A stretch of 64,000 nucleotides of DNA from Lonicera japonica (taxonomy: Eukaryota; Streptophyta; Magnoliopsida; Dipsacales; Caprifoliaceae): contig JAKCWG010000306.1 in the NCBI GenBank assembly GCA_021464415.1, positions 25,706-89,705 of the forward strand, in the 5' to 3' direction. Within the stretch, counting starts at the first letter, position 1; every line of letters begins with the position of its first letter. This document shows positions 12,392-24,071 of the stretch, piece by piece. A program made the position numbers and the translations under genes. The notes under the pieces are model-generated. The model made no database searches, had not been told where the DNA came from, and was given only the letters and a program-made list of their open reading frames with translations.

Positions 12392-12977
12392 ATTGCATCT
12401 AGGGGTGTGCATAAATCGAACTGGACCGACCGGACCGAACCGAACCGAAATATAGGATTTTTTTCAGGTTTTATAAATACAACGGTCCGGTCCGGTCCGA
12501 AATTTAATGGACCGTTACTGTTCGGTCCGGTCTTTGGTCCAGCCTACAAAAACCCGGACCGGACCGGACCGATTATATTTATATATATATTTTTTTAAAT
12601 ATTTACTTATTTTTTGTATATTTTTATTTTTATTTTGATTTGAATGGGTTCAATTGTTGTGATAAATGAGCAATTGATAAATGGATTTAATATATATAAA
12701 TATTGCATTGAAAATGGGCTGAAAGGTGTAAAAAAAATAGCCAATAAACCCAAATAAATTGGACCCATTTAAAAAAGCCCAAATCGGTTGGACCGACCGA
12801 AACCGGACCGTTTGAAACTCGGTCCGGACTGGTCTAAGGAGGTAATTCGGTCCGGTCCGGTCCGTGAAATTCTAGGACCGAAGTTAGCGGTCCGGTCCGG
12901 TCCAAAGCTAACCGGTCCGGTCCGGTCCAAAGCTAACCGGTCCGGTTAACCGGACCGTGCACACCCCTAATTGCATC
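12392..12977. mobile_element. hAT-type MITE with CCGGT-rich interior
   Basis: Element 12400-12969 between perfect 8-bp duplications ATTGCATC (12392-12399, 12970-12977). Terminal inverted repeats TAGGGGTGTGCA and TGCACACCCCTA are perfect over 12 bp. The outer arms are filled with CGGTCCGGTCCGG-type words on one side and the complement on the other, so the whole can fold on itself. No transposase is encoded. Confidence 0.93.
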
Positions 12978-13069
12978 ATTAGAATGGGGAAAATAGATTA
13001 AATATAAGTGTCAATGGTAAAACAATTCTTGCCAAAGACGGAATTTAAAAGAGAAAAAAAAAGAGATAA

Positions 13070-13180
13070 AGTATTGGCTCAGTGGTAAAAATGTTTTCAT
13101 GCAAAATAAAGTCGAGGTTTTGGTTTATTTTTATTTTTTGGGCAAAAGTTATGGGTTTAAAGCTCCGAATTACTTGCCTC
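13070..13180 (+). repeat. tRNA-derived SINE-like sequence
   Basis: TGGCTCAGTGG at 13075-13085 is an exact fit to the pol III A-box pattern TGGCNNAGTGG. A weak B-box-like GAGGTTTTGGTTT follows at about 13114. It is degenerate and no tail or flanking duplication is resolved. Confidence 0.4.
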
Positions 13181-13695
13181 TTTTATATAACTAGAAGTCC
13201 TCCACATACGGATGCATGTGCACATATGTGCCTACGCAAAACAAAAATTAATAGAATTTTTATTCATTTTCTTTACGTAAGGGTCTCAATATATATATGG
13301 GTGGTGAATTTAACAACTACCTTCTACAAATGTGGTGGCATTCGTATCTCTTTGCTTTCTTATAGTAATAAAATATAAACCATTGACACACTCAATTGGC
13401 GTTCAATATTATACTTAATTATTTAAATACTATATACATTTTTCTTTAAACACTTTTAGTTTATGTGATCGTGATCGTACGTGATCTTGTTGAGTTGTTA
13501 AAGCACATTTTCTTGATAGTGAAAGTCATATATTACATTTTCGTGTCAAGTAGTTCAAGTAGCACAAACTACTTAAAATTAAGGAAGGGTAATTTGGTAA
13601 CTTTTAAGTGTACACAAGAAATAACTAGGTAAGTCACATATGTCCAATTATAATTATTTCGAGCAACATTTATTCATTAACACTAAGAAAGGAGT

Positions 13696-13696
13696 A

Positions 13697-13738
<42 letters not shown>
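13696..13738. repeat. (TAA)n microsatellite
   Basis: About 14 uninterrupted AAT/TAA units. Confidence 0.95.
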
Positions 13739-13860
13739 TTATGGGCACAAATTTGCAATGGTAAAAAGTGTCTTCTTAATTGGCCAAGCTTGATGTTTCA
13801 TATATATTTAAAAATGAAGTGTGGCCATTAGCTTTAAAATGGTCATCCAAAAGTTCCATT

Positions 13861-13885
13861 GGGGAGGGGGGGGGGGGGGGGGGGG
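13861..13885. repeat. Poly-G tract
   Basis: GGGG, one A, then 20 consecutive G. Confidence 0.95.
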
Positions 13886-14039
13886 ACACAATCACCCAAC
13901 TACTACTATTACTTTAATAATTTATTTTATTACTTATTTTCTTGGTGTTTTCTTTTTCTTGTTATTTAGTCAATTATTACAACCTCCACATAGTATTTGA
14001 GAAACACCTGAATTAGACTTGGACAAATAAAGGCATAAA

Positions 14040-14400
14040 TTGTCCAAGGTTTTCCAAATTCCAATAAAATCAAAATCTGTAAAAATTGTTCAATTTGATA
14101 CTCAATTATTGACAAAGTTTATTTGTTGTCTCATTTGGATCCCTAATGTTTTATTTTATACAATTTGGTCCTCAAGTTGATCCGAGTTGTAATTTCATTT
14201 ATGATTGGACACCTTTGTCAATTTTTTGAATGGAAAATCTATTTTTCTAATGTTTTATATATACATAAAGTTAATGGGGGTATTCAATTATGGATGAAAG
14301 GGCAATTTGGTTCAAACTTTGATGACACAAATGTAGAAAATGAAACATAAGGGACAAACGTGAGATCATAGGGAACTTTAGGGGGTAAAAGACTAAGAGT
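14040..14400. mobile_element. Mutator-like MITE, degenerate
   Basis: The left part (TTGTTGTCTCATTTGGATCC, ACAATTTGGTCCTCAA) and the right part (GGGCAATTTGGTTCAAAC, GAAACATAAGGGACAAA) are imperfect inverted repeats like those at 11125-11705. Ends are approximate. Confidence 0.45.
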
Positions 14401-14912
14401 CCCGTTTTTCCTTTGGGTCTTGTATATCAATGTATGAATTGCTACTGATCATACTTGCTCAAATAATTTATTCTTAAAAATTTGTTAAATTTAAAGTAAT
14501 TTATTCTTAACCATTTAATTTGTTCAAATTAAATTAAGTAACCTTTCAACAAACTTTAAATTACAGTTTACTGCTAAACCAGATCATGATTTTATTTAAT
14601 TTTTATTAATGCACCTGAATTTGATCTAGTCACATATGTATCATTTGTGCTTGTAATTATATAATATAGTATATAAAAACATAAGGCCTTAATGCGACAT
14701 ACTAATATTTTAGTTTTCAATTATACCCTTTCAGACGTTAAAATTTAAGTTAGAAAAAAATATATGTATAAAGGTTTGATCTCTTGACATTGATATGGTC
14801 AACCATAAATAGTATATGACTGAACTAGTTCATAAGCTTTTTTGGTTTAAAGTTACCTAAGTCATATACATTGGTGCTTATATATATATATTTTTTTACA
14901 CAAAAATCTGCT

Positions 14913-15385
14913 CACTACAACAAACTACATCTTGAGTAACAAAAATTGTCACTAAACTAATTATGATTTTGGTCACAAATTACATTAGTGACAATAGATT
15001 TTCCCACAACGTAATCGATCACTAAAACTGCATCAATAAAACTTACTCTTTATTGAAAAACAAAAAAAATATTCTTTACAAAAGGTTTTGATCACTAAAG
15101 ATCTCCACGACAAACATTTTGGACCACATTAAGAAACCACCTTTTAGGAGCAAAACTTTTAGTCCCGTTACCAATCTATTGGCATCACAGCGACAAATCT
15201 CAAACTTCATCACTAAAAGAATATAGTAAATGACAAAACATAAATTTTGTTACTAAACTATTGCATTCTCCATGAAAATCTGTTCCCCACAAACTTTCAT
15301 GCTAAGAGTGTACATTGTGATGAAATTATATTTTTGTTACAAATATTTTATCAGTAATCGAACAAGTAGGTTATAGAAAAAAAAG
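14913..15385. mobile_element. CACTA-like terminal segment
   Basis: Begins CACTACAACAAA, the diagnostic CACTA start, followed by a subterminal region with repeated TTAGTGAC/GTCACTAA words in both orientations (for example 14954, 14992, 15014, 15092, 15210). No matching TTGTAGTG end is found downstream, so this is one end or a truncated copy. Confidence 0.6.
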
Positions 15386-15639
15386 TAATAATAATAAAAA
15401 AATAAATATTTCGAACAAGTAGGTTCTAATTTCTGTGTAAGTGGGAATTAATTGGGCTAAAAGGTGGTAGACTGTCTATTTCACACTGTTTGTTTGGTTG
15501 GGAATCATTTGAGGCCCATATATCAAGTGGGGTTGGATACCTGCAAAAGAAGTTCAGAGCCATGTTCACTTATTTAGTGGGCCCAAATAATTAACACCCA
15601 TTTAAGAACACTTGAAACAAAATTTATATTAGAAGAGGG

Positions 15640-15800
15640 TTTAACCCAATTGATTAGAATTATATTGTAATTAATTACATTAGGGTAACAGTTCGAGTCT
15701 CCCTACTTACACTCTCCTTTCTTGAAATTTCTTGATCCTCGTTTAAGGAGGGTTTCATCGTCAATCGTAGACGAGTCAAGGAGGCAGCGACTAATGAAAT
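15640..15800 (+). repeat. Possible tRNA-derived SINE
   Basis: A-box-like TTTAACCCAATTG near 15640 and B-box-like AGTTCGAGTCTCC near 15690 are spaced about as in pol III promoters. The sequence downstream is moderately GC-rich. Ends are not resolved. Confidence 0.35.
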
Positions 15801-17930
15801 TGCACCACAGTAAACTTTATTAAGTTATTATGGATTGGGTTCAATTTTATTAAGTTAAATGACCACATTATTAGATCAAATGTGTGTCAGAAAGTATATT
15901 GATGTTTCAAGCAAACTCCACGCATTGAAAAATAAACATTATGATGAGGTACTAGTCTAATAACTTAGTTATTTAATTTAGTACATCTACCATTAGTTAT
16001 TTAATTTTGTGTAAAATCCAACAAACTTCACATATTAGAAATCCAATCTCACTAGATATTTATATTTACTGCACTACCAACATCGTTTTAGTGTTTTAAT
16101 CATTTTGAAGTAAACCCTAACATACATTAATTGCATCATTGTTAATCTTATTGAATCCATTTACACTAAACCATACTCCATTAACATATTCGAGTAAAGT
16201 TATCTAGAATAGTAATATTAGACATATAAAGAGTATTCAGACCAATCTAGTAACTAATTAACACATTAGTGTGCACCACCATTAGGTTACACTCTTATGT
16301 GTAAATTGTTAGTTTATTCAGAATGTTTAAAACTATTTATTGTAACTTACTTTAGGGTTTAACTCCAAGCACTGAAGGAGACATTGGAAACCACTGACAG
16401 CTTAATTTATAATTACTTAAAAAAAAAAGATTTGGCACCTCTCAATCCATTACACTTTCGGTTGAATTTTGTTTATGGGTTTCTAAATTGAGGTTGTAAC
16501 CGTGAATTTTTTGTATGAACTTATGGAGATATCTCTATAATGATCGAGTAGATTATCTCCCACACAATTTTATCAAGAAATTCAAACTGCAAGTAGGTGT
16601 AGTAAAAAAAATGATATATATGACCATTGAAATTTTAATAATTATCTCACTCAATTCTAAATTGAATTTTTGTGAAATTTTATGGATATGATCTTACTCA
16701 TCATAAACCATCTCCACCAAGTTTCATGAAAAATTTCATCAATCTGGGCTCGTTATTTCATCATAAATTGACAAATCATTTTTTTTTCTTTTCATTTTAA
16801 CAAAAAATTGTGTGGTCTAGTTTTTACTTCATGAACTTGTATGATAGTTATAAGTTATATATTTTTAGTTATTTCTTTGAGTTTTCTTGTTTAATGTGTT
16901 AGTAATTAACTTAAGTTTATGACTTTATACTATAGCTCAATTTTGCAACCAAAGACTAAAATTATATAATTCACGAATTAAGTAATTTAAAATTTTTGAA
17001 TTCGTAAATTGGAGGGACAACCAAATTAAGAGGTTATAGTCTTCGAACTAGATTTCATTGGACGAATTTGAACCGAAAAGTAATTAACAGGAGTCAAGTC
17101 CAAAAGAAGAAATGACATATATCTCTATCTGAAAATAACAATTCAACGTATTTTGATTTTCGTACTTTTTATGAAATTAAAGATCACGTAATTTCAACTT
17201 AATCAGCGGTCAGGATTATAATTCATTTTCTGTTGTGAAATTTTGTTAATTGATTATGTCAAAAAAAGAAAAGAAAAGAGATGGTCGTTTTTTAATATTT
17301 ATTCCTTTGAAAAAAATACCTACTATCAATTTAAAACGGATAATGTAACTAGAAAGAATCTAATTTCCACTCTTTTATCCTTCATTTGAAGATGCATCAT
17401 GTTGTGGCCCAAAAAACTCAAAACCTACACTGTTTCCAAACACCAACAATAATTTATTTGTTTATATATTTATAAAAGCTTAAATATCTTGAAACAATTA
17501 AAGGACAATAAAGCTAGACTGCACAGAATCACAAATCAAGAATAAGGCATATGTGGAGGAAGATATTAGTGTCCACCCCCAACCCCACCCCTAACCCCAC
17601 TATTTGAGAGTGTATATATATATATATATGTGCATGTGTTGATGTGTATGATCATTAATTTGACATATCATTTTCTGAAAGACTCATTGGTTAGTTGATA
17701 CAAATTTGTAGGGTCTCAAAATCTAAACGAGAAAGTATGTGAATGGGCGTTGTTTGGACACGCTGAAAAGACTCGGTCGTCTTGTCGCATTTCACCAAAT
17801 GACTAGATCAAGGAAGAAGATTATGCACATATATATATAGACAAAACTTTACACAAAATTTATGTTGCCGACCGATTCTTACCAATGCTTTTTTATTGCT
17901 AAAAATTTTCTCAATATTTTTGTGACAATA
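15801..17930. other. AT-rich intergenic DNA
   Basis: No gene. About 16525-16770 contains two worn hairpin segments (GATCGAGTAGATTATCTCCC, CATAAACCATCTCCACCAAG) of the 22570-23470 family. A short AT microsatellite lies near 17612-17628. Confidence 0.4.
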
Positions 17931-18420
17931 GAACGTTGCCAAATTAAAGGTGTTTACGCTCAGGATATAATATTAGAGCCGATGGTAACTATAAGCTAGG
18001 AGAAGTACTTGTAGCAGAATTGGTGGAGTCAAGACGACACAGTAGAGCCTATATACGGTGGAAGTTGCTCCAAAAATTATCCCAGTGGCTAGATTTGGTG
18101 TAGTTAGACTTGGAGAAGTCAGTGGTGGAAATTATTGGGAAATTGTTCAAACCATCGATATCTCATAACAATTGGTATCCACAAGCTTGGAGCAGTACTC
18201 ATAACGGAATCAGTGGAGTTAGAACGACTCGGTGGAGCCTACGGTGATGAGTTGCTACAAAATACATTTAGTAGCTGAACTTGGTGGAGCCTTTTGAAGA
18301 AGCCAGGGGTGAGATTATTGGGGATTTTGTTTAAACCATAGATCTCCCACATTGAAAAAACTTAGAAGTCAATGTGGGTTTATAAGATGGGGAGTGCCAC
18401 CACATAATAACAAAATCTTT
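17930..18420 (+). mobile_element. TRIM-like fragment with duplicated module
   Basis: A module of about 170 bp occurs twice in direct orientation (about 17997-18165 and 18186-18350). It shares GGAGTCAAGACGAC / GGAGTTAGAACGAC, CGGTGGA(A/G) and TATTGGG..ATTTTG(T/A)TTAAACCAT words. After the first, ATAACAATTGGTATCCACAAGC resembles an LTR end followed by a primer-binding site. The sequence after 18312 resembles an LTR start. It is a degraded retroelement with no coding capacity. Confidence 0.4.
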
Positions 18421-18815
18421 TAGAGAATACCCCTAAGAAATGTTTTGGAGATTAGATTTCACGACGAATTGTATTATGTCGCTAAAGACTAATTGCAAAT
18501 AGACCAACATGTTTAGAACTTGAAGGTTCAACTTACACTGGGTGTAAAACAAAGAAGTTTTACTTCCATCAATAACTTTTTATCAACTTCATAATTTATT
18601 AATCTATCCGATAGATTAGATCATTATTATATATCAAAGTTACATGCAAAAAACTGAATTATTCAGAGTTGCAAACATCCCTCGTTATAATCATTTTATA
18701 CACTAAATTATGAGTTTTATAAACTTTAAGTAAAACTAAACATTCTAATTATGTGATTACAAATATCTGATGGATTCTAACTTTTCTTACTTTATAAACA
18801 TAACAAAAATAACTA

Positions 18816-19330
18816 ATCCAATGCAGGGCCGGCCCTGAGTTTTGAGAGGCTCTAGGCGATTTTGGTTTCGGGGCCCTTTTGTATATTCATGTAACATAAT
18901 TATATCAATAAATTTCAACAAATTAATATATACATGTACAAATTATGAGATTTGAAAAAGAGCAAAAAGAGTAATTAAATTTCCTATTCATATAGAATTT
19001 AACTAAAACAAAAACTAAAAGAAAGCGTTTTATTCAACAAAAAAAACCTTCAAATAAACTCGATATATAGGGTTTAGAGTCTTGGTATGGGCGGGAAGCT
19101 CAATCCCGCCCATACCAAGACTTCGAACTAGAGACCACAAGTTGCAAGAAAAGCAGCATCACCCACTGGAACAATTTTCCCGTTATTTGTTTTTATTCAG
19201 CCAAAAATTATTTTAATTTTATCTACTATAATTTATGTATAAAGGGAAAAAAATTCGGGGGCCCTATTACGTCGGGGGCCCTAGGCGACCGCATGGATCG
19301 CCTATGCCCAGGGCCGGCTCTGATCCAATG
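18816..19330. mobile_element. hAT-type MITE (CAGGGCCGGCCCTG family)
   Basis: Element 18824-19322 lies between perfect 8-bp duplications ATCCAATG (18816-18823, 19323-19330). The ends CAGGGCCGGCCCTG and CAGGGCCGGCTCTG are inverted repeats and internally palindromic. GGGGCCC and CTAGGCGA words occur near both ends, as in a widespread plant hAT MITE family. 499 bp, non-coding, with an internal hairpin listed separately. Confidence 0.93.
19078..19122. repeat. Perfect 19-bp-stem hairpin inside the MITE
   Basis: The arm starting AGTCTTGGTATGGGCGGGA (19078-19096) pairs perfectly with 19104-19122 across a 7-nt loop. It is GC-rich against the AT-rich interior of the MITE. Confidence 0.9.
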
Positions 19331-22300
19331 ATAGAACTGATCAATTATAAATATGAGAAAAAAATGACGAGCGAGTGTAAAACTATGTAATATTACATCA
19401 TTGTAACATCAACTTGCTAATTATCATGGTATTAGATTTGACACCCAAATTGTATCAACTTGCATAGTGGCCGGTCCATGTGAATTAAGATGCAATATCT
19501 CTCTAAAATTGATAGTGTGTAGGGCTTTGGGCATAGATGCCCATGTTACCAATACTTGGATGGGTCACTTTCAATGGGACAATAATTATGTTCCCTACAA
19601 ACTTCAAACATAATAGTCCACATTTGGATATCTAATTTTTAGTAAGTTTTTATTTACAATTTAAGTACCTTACTTCACATTTAATTAGGAAATACTACAC
19701 AATTGGTAATTGTTGGGAAATATACATGTAGATCAAATAATGTTCAACATAGAAAAAATAGAAGTGAAGTAAAAAATTTGTGCGCGCACAACAAAATTTT
19801 GTATTAAAAACCCATTTTCGAAGTAACTTGTTAGTTAGGCATCAGCGTATATAATACACATTGGACTACACTATTAGTCGACCTACAGTGGATCAACAGG
19901 TATGAGAAGTTGCAATATATGGGACGTATAATTTTTTGCAACTTATTTGCAATTTTCTTAACTTTGAAAAGCTTCATTTACACAAAGAGTGACTGTATCT
20001 CAAATTAATTAAGATTATTTCTTGAACGCCAAGGTTTTTAATTAAGAAATATCATAAAAATTCATAACTGCCTTTAGAAAAATACAAGATCGATAATGTG
20101 ATAAGAAGTTTTGTTTGAGATATCACCCAAGTATATACATTTTTCCGGACTTCTAACTTTTCGTCGTAATGCGTGGTTTTGATAGTCCTGGTTTATATAT
20201 GCGGACTTTTTATTTTGTGGGCATAATCTTAGAGTATCTACAATGAGTGATATAATTGTGAAGACAAAAATGCTCTCTCGCAGTTCAAACGTGAATTCAT
20301 AAAAGTGTCGGCCTTGCAATATAGGAGAACAAAAAAAAATGACAAAAAACAAACATACATGCACCACACTTAAGGTACGTTGTTCGTGGATAATAATCTC
20401 TCTCTCTCTCTCTCTATCTAAGGCACAAAAAATCCCACATGTAAGTTTACGTTTTGCAATTATATTGCTCCATTGTTATATATGTGTGCTCTTATATACC
20501 AGTAAATTTTCGTACACAAGCAAAAGGTGTGTAATTCAAATATAAATAATTTAAAGAGTAACAATTTTAGTGGTTTAGAGTAATAGTAATACTATTCTTG
20601 TTAAAAACAAGGGTTGAAATCCCCTTGTTGAAATCCATTACTACACTTCCAAATAATTTTTTTTATATAAAATAAAAGTTCGCACAAGTAAAATTGAAAA
20701 AAAAAAATATGACACAACTTCGAAATGAGTTTATTATCTGATTACGCATCTTGCACGCCATTAGAGCCCCCCGAAATTGATTGTTAGAGACAAAACTAGT
20801 AATTTGAAAAATACAAAAGGAAAGCAAACACTCTTAACCGGAGACAAAGGAAATAATGCAAACATGAAAAAAATAATTTCTTACATAAATATCATTTATT
20901 TACGCCAAATTGGGCCCAAGTCCATTCTATATTTGCACAGCCTTCCCTGGTTGGGCTTATGGATAATTGGGAGTTTTAAGGACAGGTTCAATGTGAGTCT
21001 CTTACGGCCCTTATTCATATTGTTATTGAAACAAAATTATTGGCCCGAAAGCTGATCGACCAACATTTAGTATTGTTAGCATTCCATGTATTATAGTTGG
21101 ACGTCTTGATTCGTGTTTTTGAGTTGTGCTTTTGCTTAATGCGACTTGACACGATAAAAAAAAATGACCAAAAGAATATGACACAAAGTTTTGTTAATTT
21201 TAGCTAACACGATACCAACCCGATCCCCGACAAAGGCGATTCCCGGATGAGTAGAAATTACATTTTTGTCTCATTTAGACACGATTGACAAGACACGGAT
21301 AACATGACTAGACACGATTAACATGACATAACCCTAATTTTGTATCAATTTCATTCCAAAACTTGGACACTAACACAACACGACATTGTTTTAAAAAAGA
21401 CTTTGCTAGCATGAAAGACGCTGCAAATTTTTAAATTTACAGACAACTTTTAATCACAAATCTGAGAAGGATATTCATTCTTACTCAAACTCTCTGTTTA
21501 GTTTTGAAAAAAAAATCTACTATTATTAAATTCATAATTACAAAATTAAGGCTATTTTTTGTCCTTTATACTAATCCATTCATCTGACATTTCTATCATT
21601 GTTAAATTGAATTCTCCATTACCAATTAGAAATATGATATACTCAAGTATATAATATATATAGAAATATGTTAAATTAGATTTTTTTCATTACCAAATAG
21701 AAATAGGATATACTCAAGTATATATTATATATTTTTTATATTTATAAAAAAAGGCTTTAAAAGTATTAAAAGAGGCTAATTGAATTGCTAAAACTATAAC
21801 TTGTTTCTCTATAAAGTTTGGTGCAGTGATTATTTACAAATAAAATAAATAAATACTTATAAATTTTAGACATTAAAAAAATATTGGATTCTTAATTTAA
21901 AATGTTTTAAAAAAATATTTGATCAATATTTTATGTTTAATTTAATTTTTTGGTCAAATTAATAATTTTATTGATTAATGAAACAATAAGAAATAATTAC
22001 TTAAAATATATGGAATTTACTATTTTGTATGAGTTAAAATATTAATAATGATAAAGATAGATTAAAATTTAGTAATATTTATCCTTGATTAAATATGTGG
22101 CTAGTATTTGATTGTAAGTTTTAATAAAACTTACCGTCTTTCACGTAATCATTTTTCTTTTAAAACTCTAGACACACACGATTATTATCGTGTCAAAGGA
22201 TAAGTTAGGAAAACGTATAGAATTATCTTATCCTGCAAATTAACTTGCAAGTGAACTAATTTCCACGTGAAAGCCAAAATTTTTAACACAAAATTAATGT

Positions 22301-22570
22301 TGTCAAAGAAGACCTAGATTTTGTCAAATAAACCCTAGATGAAATTTGGCTCAATATATGTTTAAGCGTGCAAGTGAACTTGTTTCCTCCTCTACTTTGT
22401 TTTAATCACATAATACAGACGCAAGAGAGCTCACACAGTTTGTTTACAGAGCGTTAATATATCCAATTGCTTGTTATATTTCATTTATATATAGAATAAA
22501 TTTCAAGTAAAGTCTTAACTTAAAGATCTTAAGTCACGAATTAGATGTTTTAGGGGTTCAAATGGATGAT
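19331..22570. other. AT-rich intergenic DNA
   Basis: No gene supported. A CT microsatellite lies at 20397-20416. Around 21120-21400 ACACGA/GACACG-type words recur in both orientations (for example GACACGATTGACAAGACACG), suggesting a worn transposon arm. 21480-22130 is extremely AT-rich with a TATACTCAAGTATAT repeat at about 21638 and 21710. Confidence 0.4.
20397..20416. repeat. (CT)n microsatellite
   Basis: About ten CT units. Confidence 0.9.
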
Positions 22571-22578
22571 TTTTTCGA

Positions 22579-22630
22579 TGAAATTTGGTGGAGATGATCT
22601 TTATGATTAGATCATCTCCACCAAATTTCA
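22579..22630. repeat. Hairpin element, 22-bp perfect arms
   Basis: TGAAATTTGGTGGAGATGAT.. (22579-22600) and its exact complement (22609-22630) are separated by 8 nt. Weaker pairing continues outward (TTTTTTCGA / TAAAAAAA). It belongs to the same family as the two hairpins downstream. Confidence 0.85.
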
Positions 22631-22713
22631 TAAAAAAATTCAACCGAAAATAGGTTAATATATATATATATATATGTCCAGAACTTGTATATATACATTT
22701 CAAATATGTAGTT

Positions 22714-22784
22714 AACCACAATAAATTCCATAAGATTTCACTATATTTTGAATATAGTGAAATCTTATGGAATTTATTGTGGTT
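22714..22784. repeat. Perfect 34-bp-arm palindrome
   Basis: 22714-22747 is exactly complementary to 22751-22784, leaving a 3-nt loop (TTG). The arm begins AACCACAATAAATTCC. It is unrelated in sequence to the flanking GGTGGAGATGATC hairpins. No terminal duplication is evident beyond the palindrome. Confidence 0.95.
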
Positions 22785-23231
22785 GGTTCTGTGTAATTTG
22801 GGCATTTATTTTAGCTGGTGTGTGCTGTGCGAGGCTTTGACTAACAGTTTGAAAGTGGTTGAGTTATATTGGTTGCTATGTGTTGCATGGGCATTTCTTG
22901 TATTTTTTACAAGTGTAAAGGCATTTGTTAATGAATAAGGAGCAAAATAAGTATTTTGTCTCCTTATTTTCATTAAGTAACACTTTTGAAATTTTGACTC
23001 GTGTAAAAAATGAACCCTAAAACTCAAGAAATGCAAACGGACCCCTAATTCAATAGTGGCAAAATTGTGAACCCCAAAACCCAAATGACCCTATTATCAT
23101 AATTGTTATTATTATTATGATTATGAACTTTTATGTTTTTTTACTTCTGTAATATTATATATAGTTAGACTCCAAAAATGACATCATTCTTTTAACTAAA
23201 GAATGTACTTTATCTTTTGAGGGGTAAATGA

Positions 23232-23312
23232 TTGAATTTTTTGATGAAATTCGGTGGAGATGATCTCCAATTCTCCATGATGAGTCATCCCCAAATTTTA
23301 TCAAAAAATTCA
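23232..23312. repeat. Hairpin element, degenerate
   Basis: TTGAATTTTTTGATGAAATT.. (23232-23257) pairs imperfectly with CCCCAAATTTTATCAAAAAA.. (23289-23312). Same family as 22579 and 23383. Confidence 0.75.
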
Positions 23313-23382
23313 ACCGGAAAGTGGGTAAACTAAATTTGGTGAGTAGATCAACTCCATGATGCATAGATCACCCACTTGTTGG

Positions 23383-23463
23383 TTAAATTTTTTGATGAAA
23401 TTTGGTGGAGTTGATATACTTATCATGGAGATCATCCCCACCAAATTTCATCAAAAAAATTTA
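23383..23463. repeat. Hairpin element, 25-bp arms
   Basis: Arms TTAAATTTTTTGATGAAATT.. (23383-23408) and the near-exact complement (23437-23463) enclose about 28 nt containing GGAG/ATCATC words. Confidence 0.85.
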
Positions 23464-23734
23464 ATCATTTACCACCTAAAAAAAAGAAGTATGTTTTTTA
23501 GTTAAAAAAAGAATATCCTTTTTGGAGCATGACTCATCTTATATATATGTAGTTGTGTTTTGTCCGAGATTTATTCATATTCAATAGTTATGTCTTGGGA
23601 AAGTTGCAATCCAAGGCACGTCAACCTAAGAAACTCGCAATCCAACAATTACAATGAAAAGACCTAGAGAGAGGGATTACAAACGATAGACCAAAAGCTA
23701 AATACAAAGCAACTATATATATACTATATATACA

Positions 23735-23940
23735 AATGATAAGAACTGCACATGTAACGGGAATGCTTTTGGCATTGCAGGAGCTTTGGAGAGTGGGAGA
23801 GCTGCGAAGGCCATGGGGCTGTTGGGATGAGCAGTATGGGGCGCTAGTCGGAGCCACACAGCTATTAGGCCATGCTGCACTTGGGTATGTGCACGGCAAT
23901 ATGGGGATGGGGGCAAGGGTATTGAACGAGGCCTAGGGAC
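23735..23940. other. GC-rich, gene-like fragment of unknown origin
   Basis: About 200 bp with a base composition near 55 percent G+C in the middle of AT-rich DNA. Open frames exist on both strands (plus 23736-23936; minus 23713-23943 and 23621-23899). One plus frame, broken by a single stop, starts GNAFGIAGALESGRAAKAMG, a small-residue-rich stretch. I do not recognise a domain. It could be an exon fragment captured by a transposon or a relic of a host gene. Which strand was coding cannot be decided from the sequence alone. Confidence 0.35.
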
Positions 23941-24071
23941 CATTAGATCGAGCCACTCGGAAAATGTTATAATGTCGTAAAAAAGAAGAAAATGTAATAG
24001 TTCATGTATGAGGAGGACAAAACGATATTATGAGAAACAGAACCTTCCCCATTGCAGCCTTAAGAATCTAT

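Larger units (their letters stand above)
13181..14039. other. Intergenic DNA with simple repeats
   Basis: AT-rich. Apart from the TAA microsatellite and the G tract listed separately I see nothing in it. Confidence 0.4.
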
